Below the pieces are notes generated by a model. The model did no database searches. It saw nothing but the letters and a program-made list of their open reading frames with translations, and was not told where the DNA came from. A stretch of 64,000 bases of DNA from Hymenobacter elongatus (GTDB lineage: Bacteria; Bacteroidota; Bacteroidia; Cytophagales; Hymenobacteraceae), in assembly GCF_004745955.1 (NCBI RefSeq), contig NZ_SRLD01000019.1:33338-97337 (forward strand), in the 5' to 3' direction. The position numbers were made by a program, and so were the translations under genes. Each line of letters starts with the position of its first letter. Position 1 is the first letter of the stretch. Below, in pieces: positions 7,854 to 15,772 of the stretch.

Positions 7854-8897
7854 ATGCAGGACCAAATCCACCGCCTCCGCGCCGAAATAGAAGCCTACGA
7901 CCTTACCGCTCCCGATAAGCTGGAGCAGTTCCGCATCGCCTTCACCGGGCGCAAAGGACAACTGGCCGATTTGTTCGATCTTCTCAAAACGGTGCCGCAG
8001 GACCAACGCCGCGCCGTTGGCCAGGAGCTAAACCAGTTGAAACAACTGGCTCTCGATAAATTCACGCAGCGCCAGCAGGAGGTGGAAGCGGCCACGCAAA
8101 ATGCCCCCGCCGATCCTACTTTCGACTACACGCTGCCTGTGGTGCCCAACACGCTGGGCACACGGCATCCGCTGAGCCTAGTGCGCGAAGAGATGGTCCG
8201 AATTTTCTCCCGCATTGGCTTTAACGTCGCCGAAGGGCCAGAAATTGAGGATGACTGGCACAACTTCACGGCGCTGAATTTCCCCGAAAATCACCCGGCC
8301 CGCGACATGCAGGACACGTTCTTCGTAACCCGCAACTCCGCCAACCCTACCCACGACGCCCTGCTACGCACGCACACCAGCACTGTGCAGGTGCGCGTAA
8401 TGGAAAGCCAACAGCCGCCCATCCGTAGTATTATGCCGGGCCGCGTGTACCGCAACGAGGCTATTTCAGCGCGGGCTCACATGATGTTTCATCAGGTGGA
8501 AGGTATCTTCATTGATGAAGGCGTTAGCTTCGCCGATCTGAAGCAAACCGTCTATTACTTCGTCCAGGAAATGTTCGGGCAGGATATTCATATCCGGTTT
8601 CGGCCGTCTTTTTTTCCCTTCACCGAGCCGAGCGCTGAAATTGACATTACCTGCCTAATTTGTAAAGGCAAGGGCTGCAACATCTGTAAGCAGAGCGGGT
8701 GGGTGGAGATTGGTGGTTGCGGCATGGTCGACCCCAACGTGCTCCAGCAATCGGGTATCGACCCGGAACGTTACTCGGGCTATGCTTGGGGCATGGGCAT
8801 TGAGCGCATCACGATGCTCAAATATCAGATTAAAGACCTGCGCCTCTTCACCGAGAATGACTTGCGGTTCCTACGGCAATTTGAAGGCGTACAATAA
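7854..8897 (+). CDS. pheS: Phenylalanyl-tRNA synthetase alpha subunit
   Basis: The 347-residue protein is full length for PheS, the catalytic class II subunit that forms Phe-tRNA(Phe) in an alpha2-beta2 complex with PheT. The N-terminal coiled-coil arm includes TGRKGQLADLF. Motif 2-like HTSTVQVRVME and GRVYRNEAISARAHMMFHQV are present, as is FFPFTEPSAEIDI. Motif 3 appears as YAWGMGIERITMLKYQI. A Cys-rich insertion (CLICKGKGCNICKQSGW) is typical of many bacterial PheS. pheT is not next to it in this window. The start is supported by the promoter box just upstream. Confidence 0.97.
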   Translation: MQDQIHRLRAEIEAYDLTAPDKLEQFRIAFTGRKGQLADLFDLLKTVPQDQRRAVGQELNQLKQLALDKFTQRQQEVEAATQNAPADPTFDYTLPVVPNTLGTRHPLSLVREEMVRIFSRIGFNVAEGPEIEDDWHNFTALNFPENHPARDMQDTFFVTRNSANPTHDALLRTHTSTVQVRVMESQQPPIRSIMPGRVYRNEAISARAHMMFHQVEGIFIDEGVSFADLKQTVYYFVQEMFGQDIHIRFRPSFFPFTEPSAEIDITCLICKGKGCNICKQSGWVEIGGCGMVDPNVLQQSGIDPERYSGYAWGMGIERITMLKYQIKDLRLFTENDLRFLRQFEGVQ

Positions 8898-9028
8898 TAC
8901 GGTGCTACGACCGTGTACTATTACCAAGTGGTTGCTGTGGAACAAGAACCCTGTTGCGGCGCGTTCTACCGCCACTTCAATGGTGTTGTGTTAGTATGCA
9001 ACATGTAATCCCTCAAGCCAAACCTTTT

Positions 9029-9469
9029 ATGTTTCCATCTGGCTGCCCACGTACGTTTCTTATTTGGTCGGCTCTGGTAGCGTGCGCAGCCATTAGTAGC
9101 TGCGGAGCTAGTTCCGAAGCTCAGCCCCAAATTCCCCTTACCTCCTTTAATGAGGTGCTGTATCTCACCGATCAGCAGAATAGCGCACTGCGCTTCGACA
9201 ACGGGGCCGTATATCATGCAGGAGGCGTCAATGGCTTGATTGTGGTGCGGCAGAACGCCAGTACTTATCTGGCTTTCGAGCGAACGTGCACGTATCAGTC
9301 GCTTGACACCTGTGCCCGAGTCAAAATCTCGCCGTTCGTGCAGTTGGTCGACCCCTGCTGCAAGTCGCAGTTCTCTTTTCAAGGGCAGGTATCGGGTGGC
9401 CCTGCCAACTTACCCTTACGTCGGTACGCCACAGCCCTCTCCGGTAACATTCTGACAATCACTAATTAA
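9029..9469 (+). CDS. Rieske-fold-like lipoprotein lacking cluster histidines
   Basis: From the ATG at 9029 the protein has 146 residues. It starts with a lipoprotein signal (FLIWSALVACAAISSCG). The core reads AFERTCTYQSLDTC, then DPCCKSQFSFQGQVSGGPAN and LPLRRYATALSG, the order of a Rieske domain. In true Rieske proteins the cluster is bound by CxH and CxxH; here both positions lack His, so it is unlikely to hold a 2Fe-2S cluster. Similar degenerate proteins occur in Bacteroidota. The role is unknown; anchoring to a membrane is predicted. An earlier in-frame ATG at 8996 is possible but would extend the signal peptide unusually. Confidence 0.65.
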   Translation: MFPSGCPRTFLIWSALVACAAISSCGASSEAQPQIPLTSFNEVLYLTDQQNSALRFDNGAVYHAGGVNGLIVVRQNASTYLAFERTCTYQSLDTCARVKISPFVQLVDPCCKSQFSFQGQVSGGPANLPLRRYATALSGNILTITN

Positions 9470-9501
9470 CTGATTTTATACAAATATTTTCAGTGAAAGG
9501 C

Positions 9502-9532
9502 TTGCAACATCCAACCTGCTAGTCTAATATTG
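9502..9532 (+). promoter_or_regulatory. Candidate promoter of tRNA-Asn
   Basis: TTG at 9502-9504, a 20-base spacer and TAATATTG at 9525-9532 match the Bacteroidota -33/-7 pattern with one mismatch. The tRNA begins 33 bases downstream. Confidence 0.5.
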
Positions 9533-9565
9533 CACCCGCAACGATAGATAATCGTGGCCATAACC

Positions 9566-9639
9566 GCTTCCTTAGCTCAGCCGGTTAGAGCATCTGACTG
9601 TTAATCAGAGGGTCCCTGGTTCGAGCCCAGGAGGGAGCG
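9566..9639 (+). tRNA. tRNA-Asn(GTT)
   Basis: A complete cloverleaf is visible. The acceptor stem is GCTTCCT with AGGGAGC, the anticodon stem TCTGA/TCAGA holds loop CTGTTAA (anticodon GTT), and the T arm is CCTGG-TTCGAGC-CCAGG. The discriminator is G and CCA is encoded at 9640-9642. The 3' end of this gene is the attachment site of the large element. Confidence 0.97.
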
Positions 9640-9642
9640 CCA
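9626..9642. repeat. Left attachment repeat (attL core)
   Basis: CCCAGGAGGGAGCGCCA, the last 17 bases of the tRNA-Asn gene including CCA, is repeated perfectly in the same orientation at 58724-58740. Integration into the tRNA 3' end left the left copy as the functional tRNA end. Confidence 0.92.
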
Positions 9643-9650
9643 ATGCTTAA

Positions 9651-9680
9651 AATGCCCGCCCTAACCGGCGGGCATTTTTT
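9651..9680 (+). terminator. Intrinsic terminator after tRNA-Asn, inside left element end
   Basis: ATGCCCGCC and GGCGGGCAT pair around CTAACC and are followed by TTTTTT. It replaces the chromosomal terminator that now lies beyond the right attachment repeat at 58748. Confidence 0.85.
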
Positions 9681-9765
9681 CGTTTATGCCTTTTCGGGGC
9701 TATTCGAGGGGTTTCGGAGCGGGTGAAGTGCTTGGAAATTTGATTTTATTCGATTAGTTTGGTTG

Positions 9766-9801
9766 TAAACCGGGACATAAACCGGGAACTAAACCGGGAC
9801 A
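9766..9801. repeat. Left candidate integrase arm sites (three AACCGGGAC repeats)
   Basis: AACCGGGACA starts at 9768 and 9792, and the variant AACCGGGAAC at 9780, giving an exact 12-bp period in one orientation. The same motif occurs three times inside the right end (58635-58674). Placement close to both ends and just upstream of the integrase gene fits arm-type integrase binding sites. Confidence 0.6.
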
Positions 9802-9814
9802 TAATCGAAAAACC

Positions 9815-11185
9815 ATGCTGCGCCCCACCACTTACAAGAAGAAAATCAGCGTGCGGCTGTACCCGCGGCTGGCGGCTACCAACCAGAACGGGTTCTGCCC
9901 GGTGCGCCTCACGGCGCGGTGGCATGGCGAAGAGCTTCAGGTAGATACCGGGGAAATTATCCTGCCGCTGCGCGAGGGCAAGGACGGGGAGGTTGAACTG
10001 CTGTGGCACAGCGAAACCCAAACCGTGATGGGCGGGCGCAAGCTGACGGCGAAAGAGGAAGGCACGGTACCTACCCACCCCGACTTTCACTACAACATCA
10101 ACTCCCGCCTTTCCAAACTGGTCAAGCAGGTAAGTGATACGTTCAACCGGCTCTACGACGCGGCTCCGCTCCACAAGGTGAGCAAGGCAGCCATGCTGGC
10201 TGAACTGCTGCCGGCTGAAACCCGGCAGGTAGCGGCTCCGGTAGCGGCCAGAGAAGAAGCTACCCCCACCTTCCGACAGGTGCTGGAAGAATGGAAAGCG
10301 GAAAACCGCAACCTGGCCAAGGACTCGCTGCGCAAGTACGATCAGCTGGCCACGATGATGGAGGTATGGCGGCCAGAGCTCCGGCCGGGGCAGGTAACGC
10401 AGAAGGTGGCCAAGGAGTACCAGCAGCACCTGCTGGATCTGCAGAAGTCGGATGCGACCATCAAGGTGCATTTCGGGGGTATCCGCAAATGCCTGGAGCA
10501 GCTGAACCTGAAAGCGGACATGGCCTGGCTGCAATACTCGGCTAAGAATGCCCCGCAGCTGGATCTGGAGATGGAGGAGGTCCGCAAGCTTATCCAATGG
10601 CGGCCGACTTCGGAGAACCTGGCGGAGGAGCGGGACCGGTGGCTGTTTCAGCTATTCAGCGGGCGGCGGTATGAAGACCTGGAGAAGTTCGACAAGCGCG
10701 AGCGGATATCCTTGCCTTTGGCCGATGGTAGCTCAGTACCGGCGCTGCTGCACGCGCAGGGTAAGACGGGCAACGACGCGGCCGTGCCCCTGCCTCCTAT
10801 TGCGGTAAACATTGGCGAACGGTGGGGGTGGCACTTTCCGGCGCGCAACTGGCAGCAGCGCGGCGACTGGATTAAGGAAATAGCAAAAGGCGCGGGCCTG
10901 ACCCGGGAATGGGACGACCGGCTGATTACGGGCGGCCGGGTGATGCACAACTGGCGGCCCATCTGGCAGGTCATCAGCACCCACACGGCGCGGCATACGG
11001 CGGGCACGCTGCTCAAGCAGGTCAGCAACGGCAATAAAGCCCTAGCCAAGCTAGTACTGGGGCACGCCGACGAAGACGTAACGGACCGGTATGCTAAGGA
11101 CAAGGCCCGGCTGCTGGCGCCGGCGGTGTTGGAAGCCTGGCGGAAGATCCTGGGTGAGTGGTACGACGGGGAGCCAGCGCGGTAG
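9815..11185 (+). CDS. Tyrosine recombinase (site-specific integrase)
   Basis: This 456-residue protein has an arm-binding-like N-terminus (KKISVRLYPRLAATNQNGF), a SAM-like core-binding domain (about 150-260, TFRQVLEEWKAENRNLAKDS) and a C-terminal catalytic domain. The catalytic set is visible: Arg in LFSGRRYEDLEKF, HTARHTAGTLL (His and Arg of the second box), LGHAD, and the tyrosine nucleophile in VTDRYAKDKA. It is the Bacteroidota integrase type with an N-terminal arm-binding domain. Its position 170 bases inside the left tRNA repeat identifies it as the enzyme that integrates and, with an excisionase, excises the element at tRNA-Asn. Confidence 0.95.
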   Translation: MLRPTTYKKKISVRLYPRLAATNQNGFCPVRLTARWHGEELQVDTGEIILPLREGKDGEVELLWHSETQTVMGGRKLTAKEEGTVPTHPDFHYNINSRLSKLVKQVSDTFNRLYDAAPLHKVSKAAMLAELLPAETRQVAAPVAAREEATPTFRQVLEEWKAENRNLAKDSLRKYDQLATMMEVWRPELRPGQVTQKVAKEYQQHLLDLQKSDATIKVHFGGIRKCLEQLNLKADMAWLQYSAKNAPQLDLEMEEVRKLIQWRPTSENLAEERDRWLFQLFSGRRYEDLEKFDKRERISLPLADGSSVPALLHAQGKTGNDAAVPLPPIAVNIGERWGWHFPARNWQQRGDWIKEIAKGAGLTREWDDRLITGGRVMHNWRPIWQVISTHTARHTAGTLLKQVSNGNKALAKLVLGHADEDVTDRYAKDKARLLAPAVLEAWRKILGEWYDGEPAR

Positions 11186-11404
11186 ACGGCATCGTGCATT
11201 TACACTACTGGCCGCCGCGCTGCTTTTTAGTTTTGGGTTTGGGCTCCGGCAATTCTTCCACCGTCAGGCGGGCTAGATTTGCCAGCCACTCCCGGTCCTC
11301 TAGCTGCTCTTCAACCAGGAGGCAGGGCTTTGCGCCTGGATAAGGCGCGGCCTCGGTTACTTCCGGCAAGAAAGCCCGCCCCGCTGCAGTAGGCTTAACG
11401 TATA

Positions 11405-12468
11405 TAGGACTTACGCACTCGACTACATAAGTGCCTGAATAAGGGGTTTTTGAAGCAATTGCCGCAGGTAGGGTGCCCATTGCTGTTGGTGGGCCTGATA
11501 CATCGTTTGGCCCATCCGGCGGGCGTGTTGGCGAAGCGATACCCACGCCAGATAGCAGCAAGTCAGGTGGTTGCGTTGCGCCCTTGCGTTGCGGCACTGG
11601 CATTTCTCAGAACCGGTCAGTTGCTTGAAGCTGCGGTGAAACTCCTCGACCTGCCAGCGCACCTGCACGGCCTCAATGACCATTTCGCGGGTCAGATGCG
11701 CGGCCAAATGGTTGGTAATGACCCATTCAATGTCGCCGTTTGTGGCCACCAGCTTGAAGAGCTTCACCCCAAAAGGCACTTCTTTCAGGCGCACGACCAC
11801 GCCCTGGCTCCAGCCCTGGGGCGGCGGGTCGAGCGTGTCGAGGCCCTGGTAGCCGCTTTCCTTGGCCAGGCTCACCAACCGGTTGCTTTTCAGGGTCGTG
11901 AAAAACGTCCAACCCGCGCGGTGAATGCGCTTTAAATTCGTGCTGCCCGCGTACCAGGAATCAAATAAGATCGTGCGGGCCAACAGGTTGTCTTCGGCCA
12001 CGACCTGGTCAAACATCGCCAGAAAATGGTCGTTTTTTGTCTGCCCGTCGTCGTCGGGCGCGTACACGCGGTAGTCCAGGGGCAGAAAATCGCCCGCCGC
12101 GCCGCTGCTGTGCACCAGGTTGACTAACCCGATGCCGGTGACCATGCCGTGTGCGTTGCCCGAGTACTGACGCTTAGCCACATCGATGAAACGGCTGTAG
12201 CGTTTGTCCTGCACGCTGTCATCGACGAGCAAAAAGGCCTCCGGGGAGTCGTGAAGCAAGGGGGCGACTAACGTGCGCAACTGATTGACAGGCAGATTAC
12301 GCGTGCGCAAAAATCGGTTCACCTGGTCGTGGCTAACCTCGGGCAGATGGGCCGCCAAATGCGTGCACGTGTAGTTCGTGGGCGTACTGAGCAGGTACTC
12401 GATGTAAGTGGTTTGGGTCAGCATGAGCGGGCGGTTTTCCTAAATTACCCTAAAGTGCGTAAGTCCTA
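11405..12468 (-). mobile_element. 1064-bp IS4/IS701-like insertion sequence
   Basis: The ends are perfect 15-bp inverted repeats, TAGGACTTACGCACT at 11405-11419 and its complement at 12454-12468. The flanking 5-bp direct repeat GTATA (11400-11404 and 12469-12473) is the target duplication. Intact ends, an intact transposase and a precisely repairable target gene all indicate a recent insertion. Confidence 0.93.
11423..12424 (-). CDS. IS4/IS701-like DDE transposase
   Basis: The 333-residue transposase nearly fills the IS. The DDE residues of the IS4-type superfamily are visible: Asp in LLVDDSVQDKRYSRF, Asp in ILFDSWYAGSTNLK, and Glu in WQVEEFHRSFKQLTG followed by EKCQCR. The N-terminal segment (HLPEVSHDQVNRFLRTRNL) fits a DNA-binding helix region of IS701-annotated relatives. 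The 5-bp target duplication differs from the 4 bp I associate with IS701, so the exact family is left open. No frameshift is visible. Confidence 0.9.
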   Translation of the reverse strand: MLTQTTYIEYLLSTPTNYTCTHLAAHLPEVSHDQVNRFLRTRNLPVNQLRTLVAPLLHDSPEAFLLVDDSVQDKRYSRFIDVAKRQYSGNAHGMVTGIGLVNLVHSSGAAGDFLPLDYRVYAPDDDGQTKNDHFLAMFDQVVAEDNLLARTILFDSWYAGSTNLKRIHRAGWTFFTTLKSNRLVSLAKESGYQGLDTLDPPPQGWSQGVVVRLKEVPFGVKLFKLVATNGDIEWVITNHLAAHLTREMVIEAVQVRWQVEEFHRSFKQLTGSEKCQCRNARAQRNHLTCCYLAWVSLRQHARRMGQTMYQAHQQQWAPYLRQLLQKPLIQALM

Positions 12469-12747
12469 GTATAGTTTGTTGTCACAAACCAGGGCAAAGG
12501 GCTTACTATCCCAATACAGGGTGTATTCCCCAAACATTTTCCTAGCGGTAACGTGACCGGAGCCGTTAAACTGCTCAACGACAAATTCGACAAATTCTGG
12601 GGTAGAGGCCATTGCACATGGGACGTAATTAAAGTCTTACCAGGTCTATCTGGTTTGAGCTTAGTCTATCTGTCAGTGGTTAGCTGAACTGTGAATCGTT
12701 CGTAAGCTCGCCAGACTTCCAGCTAATGTACGGCGCGAGTCAAATGC

Positions 12748-14106
12748 TCACCGCAATGTAGCCAGACCGGGAAACCAAAGCTGAAAGGCGCTGCCTGCCC
12801 CTTCCACGGATTGCACCTGAATGCTACCCTGGTGCAACTGCATAATCTGCTTGGCCAGGCTCAGCCCAATCCCGGAGCCATTCGGGTGGGTGGTAAAAAA
12901 AGGAATGAAGATGCTGTCCAGCACGTCGGCGGGAATACCGGTCCCGTTGTCTTTCACTTCAATAACCACCCGTTGCTGTTCATCGGGCCAGGCCAGCAGG
13001 CTAATGCGCGGGTTGGGGGTTTGGGTGACTGCCTGGGCCGCATTGAGCACCAGATTGATGAGCACTTGCTCCAGCAGGTGGCCATCGGCGTGCAGGGTGA
13101 GGTGCGCGGGCCGGACGCTGAGGGTGACCTCGATGCCTTGCGCAGCCAGTTGCTCCGCCAGGAGCTGCCGGGTGGCCTGCAGCAATTCCTGCACGTACAG
13201 GGTGGTGCGCTGCGGCGCGGTCAGGGTGCTAAAGTTCCGGTATACCTGGGCGAAGCGAAGCAGTCCTTCGCTGCGCTGCTGGATGATGCGAATGCCGGTA
13301 CCCACATCGTCGAGCAATTCGGCGGAGGCTGCCTGCTGCCGGGCGCGCTGCACGTGGCGGCCCAATGAATCGGCCAGCGAAGCAATGGGGGCGACTGAGT
13401 TCATGATTTCGTGCGTCATCACCCGTAGCAGTTGCTGCCAGGCAGCCGTTTCAGTATCCGCCAGGGCCTGGCTCACGTTCTTGAAAGCTATTAGTGTAAA
13501 CGCTTCGCCGCGTAGCTTAAACTGGGTGGCGGATACGAGCAGCTGCACCGTTTGGAGGCCCACCGTCAGCTTCACCACCACGGGCTGGCCAGGCACCGCC
13601 TGGCAGATGGCCTCGTACAGAACCGGCTGCCGGGAGTGTAGCGCCCAAATGTTTTTCAGGTACGGCAGGTGCAGCGTCTGCTTAAACGCCTCGTTCACCC
13701 AGGCCACGTTGCCCGCCGCATCGTAGGACACGATGCCGGTATCGAGCAGCGCCAGGATAGTTTGCAGGTATTGAAACTGCCCTTCCTGCTCGGCCCGCAA
13801 CTCCCGAAACGTGGCGTTGACCTGGTTGAAGGCCTCGTGCAAGGGGCGCAGCGATGCCGGGGCAGACTGCGCCGGGTACTGCCGCGAAAAATCCCGGTAC
13901 TTAAGGGCCAGCGTAAAGTCGGCCAGGGCCTGCTGGCCACGCGTCAGATAGCGGGCCAGGTCCAGGACCAGGAGTAGCAGCAGCACCAGGGCCCCCAGAG
14001 CTAGCCCGTCGGCGTGGTGCAGCGCGACGTAGCCGCCGCCGGCTAACACGGCCATCAGCAGTACCAACCGTCCCAGCAGGCGCACGTCCAGGCGATTAAA
14101 TATCAT
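12748..14106 (-). CDS. Membrane sensor histidine kinase (NtrB/AtoS-like)
   Basis: The ATG at 14106 overlaps the end of the upstream regulator gene by 11 bases and gives 452 residues. Two membrane helices near the start (LLGRLVLLMAVLAGGGYVAL and ALVLLLLLVLDLARY) bracket a very short loop, so sensing is probably within the membrane. A PAS-like region with DTGIVSYDAAGNVAWVNEAF follows, then the H-box MTHEIMNSVAPIASL. The ATPase domain shows INLVLNAAQAV, DNGTGIPADV and SGIGLSLAKQIM. It presumably phosphorylates the adjacent sigma54 activator. An upstream in-frame start would lie wholly inside the regulator gene and is not needed. Confidence 0.92.
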   Translation of the reverse strand: MIFNRLDVRLLGRLVLLMAVLAGGGYVALHHADGLALGALVLLLLLVLDLARYLTRGQQALADFTLALKYRDFSRQYPAQSAPASLRPLHEAFNQVNATFRELRAEQEGQFQYLQTILALLDTGIVSYDAAGNVAWVNEAFKQTLHLPYLKNIWALHSRQPVLYEAICQAVPGQPVVVKLTVGLQTVQLLVSATQFKLRGEAFTLIAFKNVSQALADTETAAWQQLLRVMTHEIMNSVAPIASLADSLGRHVQRARQQAASAELLDDVGTGIRIIQQRSEGLLRFAQVYRNFSTLTAPQRTTLYVQELLQATRQLLAEQLAAQGIEVTLSVRPAHLTLHADGHLLEQVLINLVLNAAQAVTQTPNPRISLLAWPDEQQRVVIEVKDNGTGIPADVLDSIFIPFFTTHPNGSGIGLSLAKQIMQLHQGSIQVQSVEGAGSAFQLWFPGLATLR

Positions 14107-15469
14107 GCTTGTCGAGCCGACGGTAGAGGGCGGTGCGGGTGAGGCCCAGCTCCCTGGCCGCTTTGGTGAGGTTACCCTGGTGGCGCTCAATGGCCTGCTG
14201 GATGGTGTTTTTTTCTACTTCCAGCAACGGCAGCGGATTCTCAGCCACGATTGCCGCTGGCGCGGAAGCAGTGGCCGATTCGGGGTTCCGAAACGAGAAA
14301 TCAGCCGAATGCAGTACGGGTCCGGTCCCCAGGATAATGGCCCGCTCCACGGCGTGTTGCAGTTCCCGCACGTTGCCGGGCCAAGTATGCTCCTGGAGCT
14401 TGCGCAGTGCGGTGGCACTGAATTCCGGCACGGGTTGCCGGTTGCGGGCCGCATACACCTGCGCGAAGTGCTGGGCCAGCAGCTGCACGTCGTCGGCGCG
14501 TTCGCGCAGGGGCGGTAGCGTGATTTCAACGGTGTTGAGGCGGTACATCAGGTCCTGGCGAAAGGTGCCGCGGGCTACCAGGGCATGCAACGGGGCGTTG
14601 GTGGCCGACAGCAGCCGGATATCCACCGGGACGGGTACGTTGCTTCCCACGGGCACCACTTGGCGGTTTTGCAGGGCCGTGAGCAGCTTGGCTTGCTGGG
14701 GTAGGCCAATGTTGCCAATCTCGTCTAGAAACAAGGTTCCTCCGGTGGCCGCCTCAAACCGGCCCACGCGGCTGGCCTGGGCATCCGTGAACGCGCCCTT
14801 GGTGTGCCCGAACAGCTCGCTTTCAAATAACCCCTCGCTGAGCGCGGCCACGTCGGCGGCTACAAAGGGTCGGGCGGCGCGGCGCGACTGCTCGTGCAGA
14901 GATTTGGCGACTAACTCCTTGCCCGTGCCGTTCTCGCCGAGCAACAGCACGTTGGCTTCGGTTGGGGCGACCTTTTCAATGATGGCGCGTACTTCCTGCA
15001 TGGCGGATGACTCGCCCAGTAGAGCGGTGGCCGCGGCAGGCCCGACTACTTTTTTCGGGGTGCCTCCGCTTTTACTGCCGGTTTTAGGTTGGAGGGCGGC
15101 AGCCAGCGTTTGCAGCAGCTGTCCGTTGTGCCAGGGCTTAAGCAGGAAATCGGTGGCGCCGGCTTTGAGGGCGCGCACCGCCGTGCGAACGTCGCCATAG
15201 GCGGTTATAAGGATAACGGCCGTCGTGGGGTCGTGCTCCCGGATGCGGTCCAACCAGTAGAAGCCTTCGTTGCCCGTTGCTTGGCCGCTGCGGTAATTCA
15301 TGTCGAGCAGCACGGCGTCGAAGTGCTGCTGACGGATCAGAGAGAGCAGCAGCTCCGGGTTTTTCTCCGTTACGACTTCCCGCACCTCGGTTTTAAGCAA
15401 CAGCTTGAGGGCGAACAGCACATCGGGCTCGTCGTCAACCACCAGGATGCGGGCGTGCTTGGGAATCAT
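14096..15469 (-). CDS. NtrC-type sigma54-dependent response regulator
   Basis: The 457-residue protein has a receiver domain (VDDEPD near 11-16, phosphoacceptor Asp56 in LLDMNYR), an AAA+ activator domain (Walker A GENGTGKE at 178-185, Walker B-like GGTLFLDEIGN) and a C-terminal Fis-type helix-turn-helix (LGLTRTALYRRLDKHDI). The sigma54-contacting loop, normally GAFTGA, reads GAFTDA (225-230). The change at the fifth residue is unusual and may affect activity. The gene is divergent from an HlyD/ABC export operon. Tandem 23-bp repeats and a sigma54-like promoter sit in the gap, so it most likely activates that operon. Confidence 0.93.
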   Translation of the reverse strand: MIPKHARILVVDDEPDVLFALKLLLKTEVREVVTEKNPELLLSLIRQQHFDAVLLDMNYRSGQATGNEGFYWLDRIREHDPTTAVILITAYGDVRTAVRALKAGATDFLLKPWHNGQLLQTLAAALQPKTGSKSGGTPKKVVGPAAATALLGESSAMQEVRAIIEKVAPTEANVLLLGENGTGKELVAKSLHEQSRRAARPFVAADVAALSEGLFESELFGHTKGAFTDAQASRVGRFEAATGGTLFLDEIGNIGLPQQAKLLTALQNRQVVPVGSNVPVPVDIRLLSATNAPLHALVARGTFRQDLMYRLNTVEITLPPLRERADDVQLLAQHFAQVYAARNRQPVPEFSATALRKLQEHTWPGNVRELQHAVERAIILGTGPVLHSADFSFRNPESATASAPAAIVAENPLPLLEVEKNTIQQAIERHQGNLTKAARELGLTRTALYRRLDKHDI

Positions 15470-15604
15470 GTGAAAAGGGTAGGTAAAACGTAAAAGTCGG
15501 GGCTAGCAGGTACCCGTCCCAACGCAGGCAACAGAAACCGTGCAGACCTCGGAAAATACTGGATTTCAATCGGCCAGGCAGTTTTAAGTTCGTCATTAGA
15601 TTCG

Positions 15605-15650
15605 AACTGTATCAGAACCGAACGTTCAACTGTATCAAAACCGGACGTTC
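15605..15650 (+). promoter_or_regulatory. Two tandem 23-bp enhancer-like repeats
   Basis: Two directly adjacent 23-bp units (15605-15627, 15628-15650) share AACTGTATCA, then ACCG, then ACGTTC, with two mismatches. Each holds a dyad at its right end (GAACGTTC; CCGGACGTTCGG). They lie 60 to 110 bases before the sigma54-like promoter at 15711, the normal place for NtrC-type activator sites. Confidence 0.6.
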
Positions 15651-15710
15651 GGCAGCAGTTGGCAAACAAGGCTTAAACGCATAATTCTGATTAGAAAGAA
15701 CTTGCGACAA

Positions 15711-15726
15711 AGGCACCGTTCTTGGC
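15711..15726 (+). promoter_or_regulatory. Candidate sigma54 promoter of the export operon
   Basis: AGGCACCGTTCTTGGC resembles TGGCAC-N5-TTGC. The GGCAC and TTG parts match at correct spacing, while the first base and the last C differ. The predicted start site would be about 35 bases before the ATG at 15773. Confidence 0.45.
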
Positions 15727-15772
15727 AGCTCCGGTCAATAGCTTTTTGCTACTAGTTCCTGCGCCGAACCGA

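Larger units (their letters stand above)
11205..12612 (-). pseudogene. TfoX/Sxy N-terminal-domain gene interrupted by an insertion sequence
   Basis: Two pieces on this strand join into one reading frame when the IS and one copy of its 5-bp target duplication are removed. The first piece (12612 to 12469) begins MASTPEFVEFVVEQF and includes RKMFGEYTLYWDSKPFALVC. The second (11404 to 11205) continues from VKPTAAGRAFLPEVTEA and ends in KPKTKKQRGGQ. The join restores DNKLY-VKPT and gives 112 residues, the usual size of a stand-alone TfoX-N protein (Met-Phe-Gly-Glu-Tyr motif). Relatives are small proteins related to competence regulators; their role in Bacteroidota is unclear. It is inactive here unless the IS excises precisely. 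Confidence 0.88.
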
